Of a stretch of 64,000 nucleotides of DNA, positions 16,654 to 26,557 are shown piece by piece; position 1 is the stretch's first letter, and each line of letters opens with the position of its first letter. Made by a program: the position numbers and the translations under genes. Origin of the DNA: an uncultured Oscillospiraceae bacterium (GTDB taxonomy: Bacteria > Bacillota > Clostridia > Oscillospirales > Acutalibacteraceae). Location of the stretch: NCBI GenBank assembly GCA_900549825.1, contig URQB01000009.1:1-64000 (forward strand). Reading direction: 5' to 3'. The notes under the pieces were generated by a model. That model was given only the letters and a program-made list of their open reading frames with translations, was not told the origin of the DNA and ran no database searches.

Positions 16654-16690
16654 CGCCAAAATCTGTATAAATTTTGGCGCTTTTCTTCCC
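16654..16690 (+). terminator. Second hairpin terminator before the GH30 gene
   Basis: CGCCAAAAT (16654-16662) pairs with ATTTTGGCG (16671-16679), then CTTTTCTT. The 16497-16653 stretch between the two hairpins holds no recognisable gene. Confidence 0.65.
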
Positions 16691-16744
16691 TGATATGGAC
16701 TTTTATGCTAAAATAATGATAAAAAATTGACGGGAGGTTTTTGC

Positions 16745-18235
16745 ATGAAATTGGGAAAACAGATCCTTGCCGTCGGCCTGACAGCGGCTCTTTTTGCAGT
16801 TATATCGCCGTCCTGCACCTTCTCCGGCACGGCGAAGCTGACAATCGACCCCACAGTGCGCCATCAGACGCTGCAGAGCTTCGGCGTGAGCAGCGCATGG
16901 TGGAGCCAGGATGTGGGCGGCTGGACGGAGAAGGATGCAAACGGCGTGCCGGTACGGGAGGCCATCATGGAGCTGCTGTATGGCAAAACCGGGCTTGGCC
17001 TGCAGGTTTACCGCTATAACCTGGGCGCTGGCACCGGCACAGGCGAAAAGGCGGGGGAGTTCAACGACCCGTGGCGTTCCGGGCAGAGCTTCATCAACGA
17101 TGAGGGGGAGATTGATTATACCCTTGATGCAAACGCGCTTTGGTGCATGAACCGGGCGCTGGAGCTGGGCGCAAACGAGGTCGTTTTCTTCTGCAACAGC
17201 GCGCCGGACTCCATGACCATCAACGGCAAGCCGCACAGCGACAAGCAGAAGAAAAAGGTGACGAATTTAGCGCCTGAGAACGATCAGGCGTTTGCCGATT
17301 ATGTGCTGGACGCGGTAGAACACTTCCGCAAGCAGGGCGTGCCGATCACCACGGTTTCCCCCATTAACGAGCCGCAGTGGACCTGGCAGGGCGGTCAGGA
17401 GGGCTGCCATTTTGAGCCGGACGAGATGGTAGCGCTCTACAAAGTGTTTTACGCGGAGATGGAAAAGCGCGGGCTGACGGATGATATAACGCTCGGCATG
17501 TTTGAATCCGGCCAGTGGGGCGGAAGCAAATTTAAAAAGTGGTTCGAAGCGATCATGGAGGATGAAACCCTCAGCAAGGTGATGACCACGATCGAGGGCC
17601 ATTCCTACAACAGCTCTGCCAGCGAAAAAGCGCGCACCGCCCGCTGGCTTGATAAAAACTACCCGAATCTCAAGCGCAGCTGCACCGAATGGACGGAGAT
17701 GGAGGATCTCGGCCGCGACGTGGGGATGGATTCCGCCGTGGTGATGGCAGATATGATCTGCACGGACCTGACCGTGCTTGACGCGGTCCACTGGAGCTAC
17801 TGGCTGGCGGTATCCTGCTACGATTGGCGGGACGGCCTGCTGTATGTGGATCTGGACGAACATACCTATACCGTGACCAAACGGCTATATGAATATGGGA
17901 ATTTCACGAAATTTATCAAGCCTGGCGCCGTGCGTGTGGGGACGGAGCTCAGAGGTAAGGCGCTCAACGCCGTTTCCTTCGATGTGGATGGAAAACTGGT
18001 GACGGTCATCGTCAACAGCGCCGGTGAGGAAAAAACGCTAGCGCTGAACGCCAAAGGCTACCAAACGGCTGAAATACACCTGACAGACGGCACGCATGAC
18101 CTGGAGCAGGTCCCCATTGAAAGCTATGTGTCGGGCGGGCAGGTGAAGCTCCCGGCGAAGAGCGTTATGACCCTGGTGATGGATCCGGCATCATACGAAG
18201 CGGTACCCAGTAGGCCCGGAGGTGACGCGATTTGA
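16745..18235 (+). CDS. Secreted glycoside hydrolase family 30-type enzyme
   Basis: The 496-residue protein has an N-terminal signal peptide (MKLGKQILAVGLTAALFAV) with a Cys at 24 that may be lipidated. A GH30-like (beta/alpha)8 barrel follows (QSFGVSSAWWS near 44-54, YNLGAGTG near 91-98). Putative acid/base is E209 in SPINEPQWTW; putative nucleophile is E315 in CTEWTEM. The C-terminal ~90 residues form the beta-sandwich typical of GH30. GGGAGG precedes the ATG. Known activities include glucosylceramidase, endo-beta-1,6-glucanase/galactanase and xylanase; which applies is not readable. It converges on the GH20 gene. Confidence 0.85.
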   Translation: MKLGKQILAVGLTAALFAVISPSCTFSGTAKLTIDPTVRHQTLQSFGVSSAWWSQDVGGWTEKDANGVPVREAIMELLYGKTGLGLQVYRYNLGAGTGTGEKAGEFNDPWRSGQSFINDEGEIDYTLDANALWCMNRALELGANEVVFFCNSAPDSMTINGKPHSDKQKKKVTNLAPENDQAFADYVLDAVEHFRKQGVPITTVSPINEPQWTWQGGQEGCHFEPDEMVALYKVFYAEMEKRGLTDDITLGMFESGQWGGSKFKKWFEAIMEDETLSKVMTTIEGHSYNSSASEKARTARWLDKNYPNLKRSCTEWTEMEDLGRDVGMDSAVVMADMICTDLTVLDAVHWSYWLAVSCYDWRDGLLYVDLDEHTYTVTKRLYEYGNFTKFIKPGAVRVGTELRGKALNAVSFDVDGKLVTVIVNSAGEEKTLALNAKGYQTAEIHLTDGTHDLEQVPIESYVSGGQVKLPAKSVMTLVMDPASYEAVPSRPGGDAI

Positions 18236-18404
18236 AAAAGATAAAAATTGTGACTTGGGCCGATCCGTCCGTTCCCGTGCTGCAACAGCTTTCAGCTGCC
18301 TTGCACGATCTGTGACCAGCGGTAAGTCCGTAATCTACCGGCAGGCCAAAGCAGCGAGCTCCAAAGCTATCTGCGTGCGCTGCCAGGCGGCACTGTTTCC
18401 TCCT

Positions 18405-18498
18405 GTTTACCGATGCGAAAGATGCCGGTTCCGAAACCGATCAGAAACCATGCTTTTTTAGCACTTTTTTCTTCTCTTAGACTTTATCGACAAGCTGA
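18405..18498 (-). repeat. Dispersed intergenic repeat R1 with conserved flank
   Basis: Read on the minus strand, the motif TCAGCTTGTCGATAAAG follows the hairpin at 18499-18520. It then continues through AGCATGGTTTCTGA and AACCGGCATCTTT. The same order and nearly the same sequence occur on the plus strand at 27769-27856. Bases 18236-18404 between GH30 and this repeat hold nothing I recognise. Confidence 0.75.
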
Positions 18499-18535
18499 GG
18501 CCTATGGAACTCCATAGGCCCCTTGTTTTGATCAT
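18499..18535. terminator. Hairpin between convergent GH30 and GH20 genes
   Basis: GGCCTATGGA (18499-18508) pairs with TCCATAGGCC (18511-18520). A CCTTGTTTT tract follows on the plus strand; on the minus strand the conserved TCAGCTTGTCGATAAAG flank follows instead. Confidence 0.6.
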
Positions 18536-20973
18536 TTGAGCTGTAATGAAAAAATTTTTTTGCCGTGGCCACCCTGCGCTTTCCCCATGCGGACGAAATC
18601 AATTTTGGCCCGGACGGCGTTTGCCCGGGAGCCGATCCGCTCAACCGGCAGGTGGAAGGAAGCATGTTTCAGGCCTTTGCACTTTGCAGTGCCGTTGTGA
18701 ATGAATTTTCCGGTGGCTGGCTTTGGTGGCCGCCCATCAATGGAGAGCGTCGTCTCCTGCAGACCGGTCTGGATGCGCAGGACAAGCCGCTGTTTTGCCG
18801 GCAGCTCACAGGGGAATTCGTATTCATAGCCTTCCCGCGTAAAGCCCAGCTTCCCGGAGGCTGTAATCTGGATGTCGCAGGTGCCGTAGGGCGCATCGCT
18901 TTCAAAGAGAATCTCTCCGGGAATAATCTCGTCAAAAATAATGCCGCATTCCAGAAAGGAACCCATCTCAAGCTGTGAAAGCGGCGTTGTCACAAAACTC
19001 TCCCCGCCGCGCAGCAAAAGTCCGGAGGAGAGGCCTGCGTTGACCGTGTTGAAAAGATCACGGCCATTGCCTGAGCAATCCTTTTTCGGCTGTACAGAAT
19101 CAAAGCGATATTCGGCAAACAGGCCGTTGACCGATTCTTCACGGCGCAGGGGATTGGTGCGGGGCGCAAAGGCTATGGTTTCGGCAAGCCGGTCAATTTC
19201 TTTTGCGCTTCCCTTTTCCCGCCCGTTGGCCCAGGTCTTCTCCGAGAGCAGGGGCAGTGCGTCAAAAAAGCGGAGGAAGAGATCTGTTTCCATCAGCCCC
19301 GACGCCTTTTTATCAATATTGTCATTCCAGAGAGCGTAGGCCGCGCCAAGCATCTGGGGATCTCCGGCGGGCAGGGCCCTATATTTCCCGCTTTTGAGGC
19401 GAACCTTACGCGGATCAAATTTTTGATAGACCGCCTTTTTGTTGAGCAGGTCCGCATAGCTGCCCTGATTGCCCCTCCCATTGGGGACCATGTAGAGCAG
19501 GTGGTCGATCGTATTGATGAGCTGATAGCCCATTTCATACATTTCCATACCGTCCGCCCAGCTGCAGGCCCAGAGGTTCATCTGTACGTTTTCGATGGCG
19601 TCGGGAACAATCTGCGTGGCGGGGTCGTCCTTGATCCAGGTTAGGCCTCCCCACAGGCGTACAGGATTGGTTTTCTTTAAATACGGGACCAGCTCGTTGA
19701 CGAATCGGCGGTATGCGCCGTAGTCCGAGAGGAATTCATCTGCACCGATATGTACCGTCGTCTCCGGCCCAAAGACGGGCTGTTCTCCGCCGGTATAGTC
19801 GTCAAAGATACGCTTGATGAATTCGACCGTCTCCGGGCGGCTGACGTCCAGATGATCGGTCAGGGGGCGATTCTTTTGAAGAGGGGATGTTTTGTCCCTG
19901 ACCATATACTCTGGAAAAACCTTGGCAAAGGAGAGGGCATGCGCGGGGACGTCGATCTCGGGGACGATGTGTACATGGTACCGCTGTGAGGTCTCGTCCA
20001 TGAAAGACTTAAATTCCGCCTTGGTGTAGGAATAATCCTTTGCGGTCGCGGTCTCGCCCCTCTTATTTTGCAGGCCGGATTCGAGCCGCATGGCCTCATA
20101 TGCTTCGAAGCTGTCCGTTTCCTCGCCGCGGACGTTATAATCCTCGAGCCAGATATAATTGTCGTTCAGATGAAGCTGAAGGTCGTTCATCTTGTACCAG
20201 GCCATATTTTTAGCGACAGCGCGCAACATCTCCAGAGAAAAGGGCCGCCGGCCGACGTCGAGCATAAAGCCGCGCACCGGATACTTTGGGTAATCCCGGA
20301 GCTCTCCGCGCGGCATGCGCACAGCCCCGCCGCTTTGCCGCAGAATCTGCAGGATGGTTCTGGTGGCCCAATAAATGCCGTCGGGATACGAGGCGGAAAC
20401 CAGTACCGTTTCGCCGATTTCCATGCGGTAGCCCTCCTGACCGAGAAACGCATCTCTTGCCTCCAGAGTCAGATAAAAATCGCCGCCCTTGGGCGTATCC
20501 GTGTAGCGGATGGGAAGCCCCACTCCCACGACATCCTGATAATCCTGCTGAAATTCCTCTGCCACGGCGGACAGATCGTCCTTTGCAGCGGGAGAGACGG
20601 CGATTGCCGCCGTCTCGGAAGGAGTAAACCAGCCGCTGTCGGCGCTGTGCCACTGCGCAAGCTCCGGGATGACTGTGGGCTTTTTGTGCGCTGGCTTTGT
20701 ACGGTAAATGCCGGGAATCCGGACTGGATAGTCGCCGGTTACAGTCTCCTTCCCTGTGGAGGGATCGGTTATCCGAAAGGACAGCAGAACCTCCTGCTCC
20801 GTGAGAGGCGGATAAACCTCCAGATCCTTTCCAACGATCTGCGGAACATCTGCTCCGTTGAGCGCGAGGCGGTAAGCGTCCGGCGCCGAGACCTTGATTC
20901 GCCTTTCGGCAGCGATATAGGAAACAGAGATGTCAAACGGCCTGCTGGATACACGGGATTTCTTTCTGCACAT
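18532..20973 (-). CDS. Glycoside hydrolase family 20 beta-N-acetylhexosaminidase-like protein
   Basis: The 813-residue protein starts with a beta-sandwich region (1-100). The GH20b lead-in domain (about 100-230) is followed by the catalytic barrel opening YPVRGFMLDVGRRPF (about 231-245). The catalytic pair is D412-E413 in VHIGADEF. A C-terminal LamG/concanavalin-like carbohydrate-binding domain (about 640-800; FAEYRFDS, DCSGNGRDL) follows. No signal peptide or anchor is visible at this start, odd for an enzyme of polymeric substrates, so it may act on imported chitobiose-, mucin- or peptidoglycan-type sugars. Expected reaction: release of terminal GlcNAc/GalNAc by substrate-assisted catalysis. 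Confidence 0.88.
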   Translation of the reverse strand: MCRKKSRVSSRPFDISVSYIAAERRIKVSAPDAYRLALNGADVPQIVGKDLEVYPPLTEQEVLLSFRITDPSTGKETVTGDYPVRIPGIYRTKPAHKKPTVIPELAQWHSADSGWFTPSETAAIAVSPAAKDDLSAVAEEFQQDYQDVVGVGLPIRYTDTPKGGDFYLTLEARDAFLGQEGYRMEIGETVLVSASYPDGIYWATRTILQILRQSGGAVRMPRGELRDYPKYPVRGFMLDVGRRPFSLEMLRAVAKNMAWYKMNDLQLHLNDNYIWLEDYNVRGEETDSFEAYEAMRLESGLQNKRGETATAKDYSYTKAEFKSFMDETSQRYHVHIVPEIDVPAHALSFAKVFPEYMVRDKTSPLQKNRPLTDHLDVSRPETVEFIKRIFDDYTGGEQPVFGPETTVHIGADEFLSDYGAYRRFVNELVPYLKKTNPVRLWGGLTWIKDDPATQIVPDAIENVQMNLWACSWADGMEMYEMGYQLINTIDHLLYMVPNGRGNQGSYADLLNKKAVYQKFDPRKVRLKSGKYRALPAGDPQMLGAAYALWNDNIDKKASGLMETDLFLRFFDALPLLSEKTWANGREKGSAKEIDRLAETIAFAPRTNPLRREESVNGLFAEYRFDSVQPKKDCSGNGRDLFNTVNAGLSSGLLLRGGESFVTTPLSQLEMGSFLECGIIFDEIIPGEILFESDAPYGTCDIQITASGKLGFTREGYEYEFPCELPAKQRLVLRIQTGLQETTLSIDGRPPKPATGKFIHNGTAKCKGLKHASFHLPVERIGSRANAVRAKIDFVRMGKAQGGHGKKIFSLQLK

Positions 20974-21165
20974 GGCTTTACCCCCAATCTGGTTCTTGTC
21001 CTGGTCAATATAGCATGGTTATGGATAAAACGCAACTGTTTTTGTGTCGATCTCCGATCGAATCGTGCAGGCGTTGCGCAAAAGAAGCGCGCTGCAAAAT
21101 GTGCCAGTTTTACATTCTGCAACGCGCCCTATTTGATCATTTGGGTTTTGGAGCAATCCCGGTTT

Positions 21166-23700
21166 TCATGAATCCGCGCGGTGCAAACGCTCGGTTACGC
21201 TCTCTTTCGCCGTCGCGCGGAAAACGAGGGCAGGGACGATGAGGCACACGGCGAAGAGAACTGCGATCAGAGCCGCAACCAGCCCAACGGGATAGGTGAA
21301 CACAGCGTAGTCTGCGATTTCCGTCACCGCTCTGGAAATCAGATACATCACGCCGTTGCCAAGGGTCAAAATGCAGCCGGAGGTGAACAGGGCGTAATAA
21401 AATCCTTCCCAGATGAGCATTCCAGAAATCTGCCTTTTGGTCATACCGATGCTTTCCAGCACGGCGAGCTCCTGGCGGCGGGCATAGACCCCGGTGATCA
21501 TCACATTGATGAAATTGAGCACGCCGATGAGCAGGAGCAGCAGGGAAATGCCGCTGCCGAGTACATTCATAGAGGACATATTGGAGGAGAAGCTCTCTGC
21601 GCGCTCCGCCCGGCTGTTGAATTGATAGGAATCGTCCGTCAGGGTCCGGTTGAGCGCCGCAAGCTGACGGGAAATCTGCGGCTCCTTTTCCTGCTCCACA
21701 TCCAGCAGAATATTGGTGACGATAGGATCGGGGTTCAGCTGTTCCATAAATGCTTTGCTGACGAATAGGCCGTCGGGTGAGCCGAGCACCTTGGAGGTGG
21801 CAGCAAAGGAGCAATCCTCATAGGAGAAAACACCGCCGATCACAGCTGTTTTTTCCTGTTTGGAACGGTCGCCCGTCAGGGTGACTTGTTTGCCCACCAG
21901 GCCCTGCATCGATTCATTCCCATAGCCGAGGATTGCGATTTCTCCGCGCCGGAAGGCGTCGAGATCAATTTTCTGGCTGTGCGTTTTGTTATAGGCCTCC
22001 ACATAGGATTCCTCAATGGCGAACACCCAGGTCCCGTAATTGCCTTCGACCGACCGCTTTTTCAGGCTCTCGACGAACGTTTCATAGCGATCGCCCTTGC
22101 CTGCGATCCAATTGTCGTAATCCTTGCGCGCAACCGCTCCGAACACGCGCTCGTCAAAAGGCATGGAGCAGGGCTCAGCTGTCACGATCTCCTGCTTTGT
22201 AATGCCATTGATTTGAGAAAGTGAGGAGAGGAACTCCTGGTCGAATTTTTGCTGTGAGAGCGGCGGGGTGCTCTGGTAGGAGAAATCGTGAGGGAAATAG
22301 CGGTTGATGAAGTTCTCTGTCTTCATGCTGCCGATAAAGCTGTTGACGCCCAAAAGCGTAACCGTGCCCATAAACAGGGAGGCGAGCACGAGCGCGGCGC
22401 GCTTTTTGTCGCGGAACACATTATATAGGGCCATGCGGCGTGGCTTTCCGCCATGCGTGCTTTTACGGCTCTGCCGCTTTTTCGACGCGGAGAGATCTGC
22501 GTGGCGCAGCGCCTCGATCGGAGAGACATTGGCTGCCAGCTTCGCGGGCTTGCGGCAGCTCAGAAAAACGGTCAGCAGAGAGAAGCAGGCGGTGCCGATG
22601 AAAATGAGCGGATGGAAGGAGATGCTGCCGGAGGCCGCGTCCATGCCGGTCGTGGAGGTTGCGAACATCTCCATCGCAAAGGGGACGATGCCAAAAGAGG
22701 AGATGGCGCCGAGCAGCAGCCCTGCCGGGATGCCGATTAGGGAAAGGCGCATCGCCTGCATCCGCACGAGCTTTTTGATCTGGCGGGAGGAGGCGCCGAT
22801 TGTCTTGAGCATGCCGTAGAAGCGGATATCGCGGGCCACGGAGATATACATCACATTGGAAATGAGCAGATAGCCGCTCAGGACGATGAACAGGGCGAGC
22901 ATGATGATCACAGCGGCTGCAACCATGGTGCCGGAGGCGCTTTCCCCGGCCGCGCTGAAGGAAGCGCTGAATTCCTGCCCCTTTTCAAGAGGAATCAGTT
23001 GTTTGAGATTTTCCAGCACCTCCTCCTGCCGGGAAGCGCTGCAGGAGACTGCCAGGATTCCGCTTTTCTCCGCCGTCAGCCCATGCGAGTGGCAGAAGTC
23101 TTCGGAGACCAGCGCCTCGCCGCCGGACTGCGTCATCTTATATTCTGTATACCAGCCGCTTAGGCGGAAAGAATCCGTCCGTGTTTCCCCATTGATCCGA
23201 TAAGTCAGCGGCACAGCCATCCCCTGCGCGGGGGATTCGATGCCCAACTGGCTGAGGGCGCGGGAGGAGAGCATGATTTCATCTTCCGCTTTTGGATAGC
23301 CTCCGTGGACGTCACCGATGGCCGGTGTAATATGCTTCTCCCATTCCGTCTCGTCGTAAGAAAGAATCGCGATATTGGCGCTTTTTCCTTCCTTTGTCTT
23401 CTGCGCGGCAGTCCCCACGGAAATCTGTGTGCCGGCCGCTTCGACCTGACTGGCGGCTTTGATTTTCTGAAGTTGTTCTCCGCTGGGATTGTTGAGAAAA
23501 ATGCTGGCCGAGGTGCCGCTCAGCCGCAGCTGCATGGCCTGATAGTTTTTCGCGAAGCTCAGGCCGATGCTGAATACGGTGGAGATCATAAAGGTGGTCA
23601 GGACGATGGCGAGCAGCGCGAAGAGATTGCGGGTGTGGTTTGCTTTCATCGAGCGTGCGGCAATGCGGCGGACGGCCGTGGAATTCTGCTTCGGTTTCAT
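21166..23700 (-). CDS. ABC transporter permease, FtsX/MacB type
   Basis: The 844-residue membrane protein has the two-FtsX-domain layout: an N-terminal membrane helix (about 25-47), then a large external domain. A three-helix FtsX block follows near 255-385, a second external domain, and a final helix block near 705-830 (SGISLLLLLIGVLNFINVM, YALFTSGCILTLGNG). Such permeases work as mechanotransmitters for peptide, antibiotic or lipoprotein export rather than importers. Its ATG overlaps the ATPase stop by four bases (ATGA), so the two are co-translated. The cargo is unknown. Confidence 0.92.
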   Translation of the reverse strand: MKPKQNSTAVRRIAARSMKANHTRNLFALLAIVLTTFMISTVFSIGLSFAKNYQAMQLRLSGTSASIFLNNPSGEQLQKIKAASQVEAAGTQISVGTAAQKTKEGKSANIAILSYDETEWEKHITPAIGDVHGGYPKAEDEIMLSSRALSQLGIESPAQGMAVPLTYRINGETRTDSFRLSGWYTEYKMTQSGGEALVSEDFCHSHGLTAEKSGILAVSCSASRQEEVLENLKQLIPLEKGQEFSASFSAAGESASGTMVAAAVIIMLALFIVLSGYLLISNVMYISVARDIRFYGMLKTIGASSRQIKKLVRMQAMRLSLIGIPAGLLLGAISSFGIVPFAMEMFATSTTGMDAASGSISFHPLIFIGTACFSLLTVFLSCRKPAKLAANVSPIEALRHADLSASKKRQSRKSTHGGKPRRMALYNVFRDKKRAALVLASLFMGTVTLLGVNSFIGSMKTENFINRYFPHDFSYQSTPPLSQQKFDQEFLSSLSQINGITKQEIVTAEPCSMPFDERVFGAVARKDYDNWIAGKGDRYETFVESLKKRSVEGNYGTWVFAIEESYVEAYNKTHSQKIDLDAFRRGEIAILGYGNESMQGLVGKQVTLTGDRSKQEKTAVIGGVFSYEDCSFAATSKVLGSPDGLFVSKAFMEQLNPDPIVTNILLDVEQEKEPQISRQLAALNRTLTDDSYQFNSRAERAESFSSNMSSMNVLGSGISLLLLLIGVLNFINVMITGVYARRQELAVLESIGMTKRQISGMLIWEGFYYALFTSGCILTLGNGVMYLISRAVTEIADYAVFTYPVGLVAALIAVLFAVCLIVPALVFRATAKESVTERLHRADS

Positions 23701-24374
23701 GCGGTCTGCCTCCCTGCGATCTGCCCGTCCTCAATGCGGATGATGCGGTCCGCCATGTGGGCAATTTCCTCATTGTGCGTAATCATGACGATCGTCTGAT
23801 GGAACTGGAGGCTGGTCTCCTGCATCAGAGAGACGACCTCCAGCCCCGTCCGGCTGTCGAGGTTGCCAGTCGGCTCGTCTGCAAGGATGAGCGCAGGTTT
23901 GGATGCGAGTGCGCGGGCCACGGCCACGCGCTGCTGCTGGCCTCCGGAGAGCGTATTCGGCAGATTCGTAAGCTTTTCCGTTAGGCCCAGCGTGTCGACG
24001 ATTTGGCCAACATACGTTTTATCCGGCGACGTTCCATCGAGCTCGATGGGGAGAACAATATTTTCCAGGATATTGAGCACAGGCACCAGGTTATAATTCT
24101 GGAAGACAAATCCGATCTCCCGGCGGCGGAAGACGGTCAGCGCCTCGTCCTTCATGGCGTATAGATCCTTGCCCCGAATTTGCACGCTGCCGGACGTCGG
24201 CCGGTCAAGCCCGCCGAGCAAATGCAGAAGCGTCGATTTGCCGCTGCCGGAAGCGCCGACGATCGCGACGAATTCTCCCTCTTTGATCGATAGGGAGACT
24301 CCGTCGAGGGCTTTGGTCTGATTGGGCTCCAAACCGTAATATTTCTTCAGGCTTTTGGTCGTTACGATTGCCAT
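23697..24374 (-). CDS. ABC transporter ATP-binding protein, LolD/MacB type
   Basis: The 225-residue ATPase powers the adjacent FtsX-type permease. Walker A is GASGSGKST (40-48), Q-loop VFQNYN, signature LSGGQQQR, Walker B ALILADEPTGNLDS, and the switch His is in MITHNEE. The start was chosen at MAIVTT, seven bases after GGAGG. No two-component system lies beside it, which argues against a Bce-type antibiotic-sensing module. Its promoter must lie in the 24375-24592 gap shared with the divergent tcdA gene. Confidence 0.95.
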   Translation of the reverse strand: MAIVTTKSLKKYYGLEPNQTKALDGVSLSIKEGEFVAIVGASGSGKSTLLHLLGGLDRPTSGSVQIRGKDLYAMKDEALTVFRRREIGFVFQNYNLVPVLNILENIVLPIELDGTSPDKTYVGQIVDTLGLTEKLTNLPNTLSGGQQQRVAVARALASKPALILADEPTGNLDSRTGLEVVSLMQETSLQFHQTIVMITHNEEIAHMADRIIRIEDGQIAGRQTA

Positions 24375-24592
24375 AGAGGTTCCTCCGTTCGTGTTTTGAA
24401 ATGGCGCGGCTTGCCGCATGGGATTCTTACTGCTTCTGATTATAGGAAGCATTTTTTACGCACAGGTGCGCATTTCTCTTACAAATTTGCAACGAACTGC
24501 AAAAAGAAAACAAAAAGGCTTTGGTTTGGGCCGCTCCTGTGTTAAAATGATTTTGATATTTAAGCCTTAAGAATCGCACGGATGGAGGAACT

Positions 24593-25303
24593 ATGATGCC
24601 GGATGCTTTTTCACGCGAGCGAATGCTCTTGGGAGAGGAGGCCGTTGAACGGCTGCAGAAAAGCCATATCATCGTGTTCGGCCTGGGCGGCGTGGGCTCC
24701 TTCGCCGTGGAGGCGCTCGCCCGCGCCGGGGTCGGGGAGCTGACGCTCGTTGACCACGATACCGTATCCCTGACCAACCTCAACCGCCAGCTTTATGCCC
24801 TGCATTCGACGATGGGCAGGTGGAAGGCGGAGGTTGCCTGCGAGCGGGTGCGGGATATCAACCCGGACTGCCGCGTCCATGTAATTCCGGCATTTTACCT
24901 GCCGGAGCATACGGAGCGTTTTTGGGGGGCGCGTTATGATTACATCGTGGATGCAATCGACACCGTCAGCGCGAAAATTGACCTTGCCTGCCGCGCGCAG
25001 GAGCTGGAAATTCCGATCATTGCCAGCATGGGCACGGGCAATAAGCTAGATCCGTCCCGGTTTGAGGTGGCAGACATTTACGATACACAGGTGTGCCCCC
25101 TGTGCCGTGTGATGCGTAGGGAGTTGAAAAAGCGAGACGTCAAGAAGCTAAAAGTAGTTTATTCCCGCGAGGAGCCTCGCAAACCCGCCCCCTGTGAGGG
25201 GGAGACGGGAAAACGTGCCGTGCCGGGCAGTATCTCTTTTGTGCCGCCTACAGCGGGCCTTCTGCTCGCAGGAGAGGTGATCCGGGCGCTCAGCGGGATC
25301 TGA
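24593..25303 (+). CDS. tcdA: tRNA threonylcarbamoyladenosine dehydratase (TcdA/CsdL-like)
   Basis: The 236-residue E1-like enzyme cyclises t6A37 of tRNA to ct6A using ATP. The Rossmann nucleotide-binding motif is GLGGVGSFAVEAL (about 31-43), followed by LVDHDTVSLTNLNRQL (adenylation). The CPLC pair marks the TcdA group within the ThiF/MoeB superfamily. Length fits TcdA (~250), not MoeB with a rhodanese tail. The ribosome site GGAGG precedes two adjacent ATGs. It is divergent from the ABC exporter and monocistronic, with a terminator following. Confidence 0.9.
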   Translation: MMPDAFSRERMLLGEEAVERLQKSHIIVFGLGGVGSFAVEALARAGVGELTLVDHDTVSLTNLNRQLYALHSTMGRWKAEVACERVRDINPDCRVHVIPAFYLPEHTERFWGARYDYIVDAIDTVSAKIDLACRAQELEIPIIASMGTGNKLDPSRFEVADIYDTQVCPLCRVMRRELKKRDVKKLKVVYSREEPRKPAPCEGETGKRAVPGSISFVPPTAGLLLAGEVIRALSGI

Positions 25304-25335
25304 ATGCGTTTGCCTGAAACTGGTATATTGAAAAA

Positions 25336-25370
25336 GCCGCCGGATACAATAGTTCCGGCGGCACTTTTTC
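25336..25370 (+). terminator. tcdA terminator
   Basis: GCCGCCGGA (25336-25344) pairs with TCCGGCGGC (25354-25362), followed by ACTTTTT. Confidence 0.85.
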
Positions 25371-25428
25371 TGGCGGAAGGAGTGCGCGAACAAAACCCGG
25401 CCCGACCGGGTGAAAAGGAGTGTTTCCT

Positions 25429-26478
25429 ATGAGTTCCTGCGCAATGGGCGCGTTCCCGGAAAAAATCCGTGTGATCCAGTACGGCTGCGGGAAGATGGCA
25501 AAGGTGCTGATCCGGTATCTGACGGAAAAGGGCGCGGAAATCGTCGGCGCGATTGATACGAATCCGGAAGTTGTCGGCATGGATATCGGTGATTTCGCAG
25601 GCCTCGGCCATCGGACGGGCGTCGTCATCAGCGACGACGCGGACAAGGTGCTCGACAGCTGCGACGCGGAGGTGGCGATCCTGACGCTTTTCAGCTTTAT
25701 GACGGATATGGAGCCGTTTTTTGAGAAGTGTGCGCAGCGGGGCATCAATGCGATATCCACCTGTGAAGAGGCCTTTTATCCCTGGACGACCGCGCCGGGC
25801 ATCACAAACCGGCTCGACCGCCTTGCAAAGCATCACGGTTGCACGCTGGCCGGCACGGGCATGCAGGATATCTTCTGGTGCAATCTCATCAGCGTGCTTG
25901 CGGGCGGCTGCCACCGCATCAACCGCATTGAGGGAATCACGAGCTACAATGTGGAGGACTATGGTCTGGCGCTTGCCGAGGCGCACGGAGCGGGCTTCAC
26001 CAGAGAGGATTTCGAGGAGACGATTGCGAGCGCAGACAGCCTGCCCGCCTATGTCTGGAATTCCAACGAGGCGCTCTGCTCCAAGATGGGCTGGACGATT
26101 CGCAGCATTTCGCAGAAGTGCATTCCCACCTTCCACAGGGACGATATCTATTCCAAAACGCTCGGCCGGACGATCCCAAAGGGCGACTGCACGGGAATGT
26201 CCGCCGTGGTGACCACGGAGACGATGCAGGGCGTGACGATTGTCACCCAATGTGTTGGCAAGGTTTACGCGCCGGAGGAAAGCGACTTGAACGATTGGAA
26301 GATTTTTGGGGAACCGGACGTCGACTGCTCGATCCGGCATCCCGCGACGGTGGAGCACACCTGCGCGACCGTCGTCAACCGGATTCCATGGCTGTTGAAG
26401 GCCCCCTCGGGCTTTTATACGGTCGAAAAAATGCCATATAACGAATATCTCACCTGGCCGATGCAGTTTTCTGTGTGA
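25429..26478 (+). CDS. Dihydrodipicolinate reductase-like NAD(P)H dehydrogenase (2,4-diaminopentanoate dehydrogenase type)
   Basis: The 349-residue oxidoreductase has an N-terminal Rossmann motif YGCGKMAKVLIRYL (about 18-31) and GAIDTNPEVVG. Its body resembles 2,4-diaminopentanoate dehydrogenase of clostridial ornithine fermentation (CEEAFYPW, GTGMQDIFW, NVEDYG). AAAAGGAG lies eight bases before the chosen ATG; an in-frame GTG nine bases upstream overlaps the site. None of the other ornithine pathway genes (ornithine racemase, D-ornithine aminomutase, thiolase) is in the window, so the substrate assignment is only by resemblance. Confidence 0.75.
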   Translation: MSSCAMGAFPEKIRVIQYGCGKMAKVLIRYLTEKGAEIVGAIDTNPEVVGMDIGDFAGLGHRTGVVISDDADKVLDSCDAEVAILTLFSFMTDMEPFFEKCAQRGINAISTCEEAFYPWTTAPGITNRLDRLAKHHGCTLAGTGMQDIFWCNLISVLAGGCHRINRIEGITSYNVEDYGLALAEAHGAGFTREDFEETIASADSLPAYVWNSNEALCSKMGWTIRSISQKCIPTFHRDDIYSKTLGRTIPKGDCTGMSAVVTTETMQGVTIVTQCVGKVYAPEESDLNDWKIFGEPDVDCSIRHPATVEHTCATVVNRIPWLLKAPSGFYTVEKMPYNEYLTWPMQFSV

Positions 26479-26557
26479 GATCAGATCGTTCCCTTTGCGC
26501 GGAAAATATGATATGCTTGTGACGAAGAAATTCAGATGGCGGAGGGGGAACGGCCGT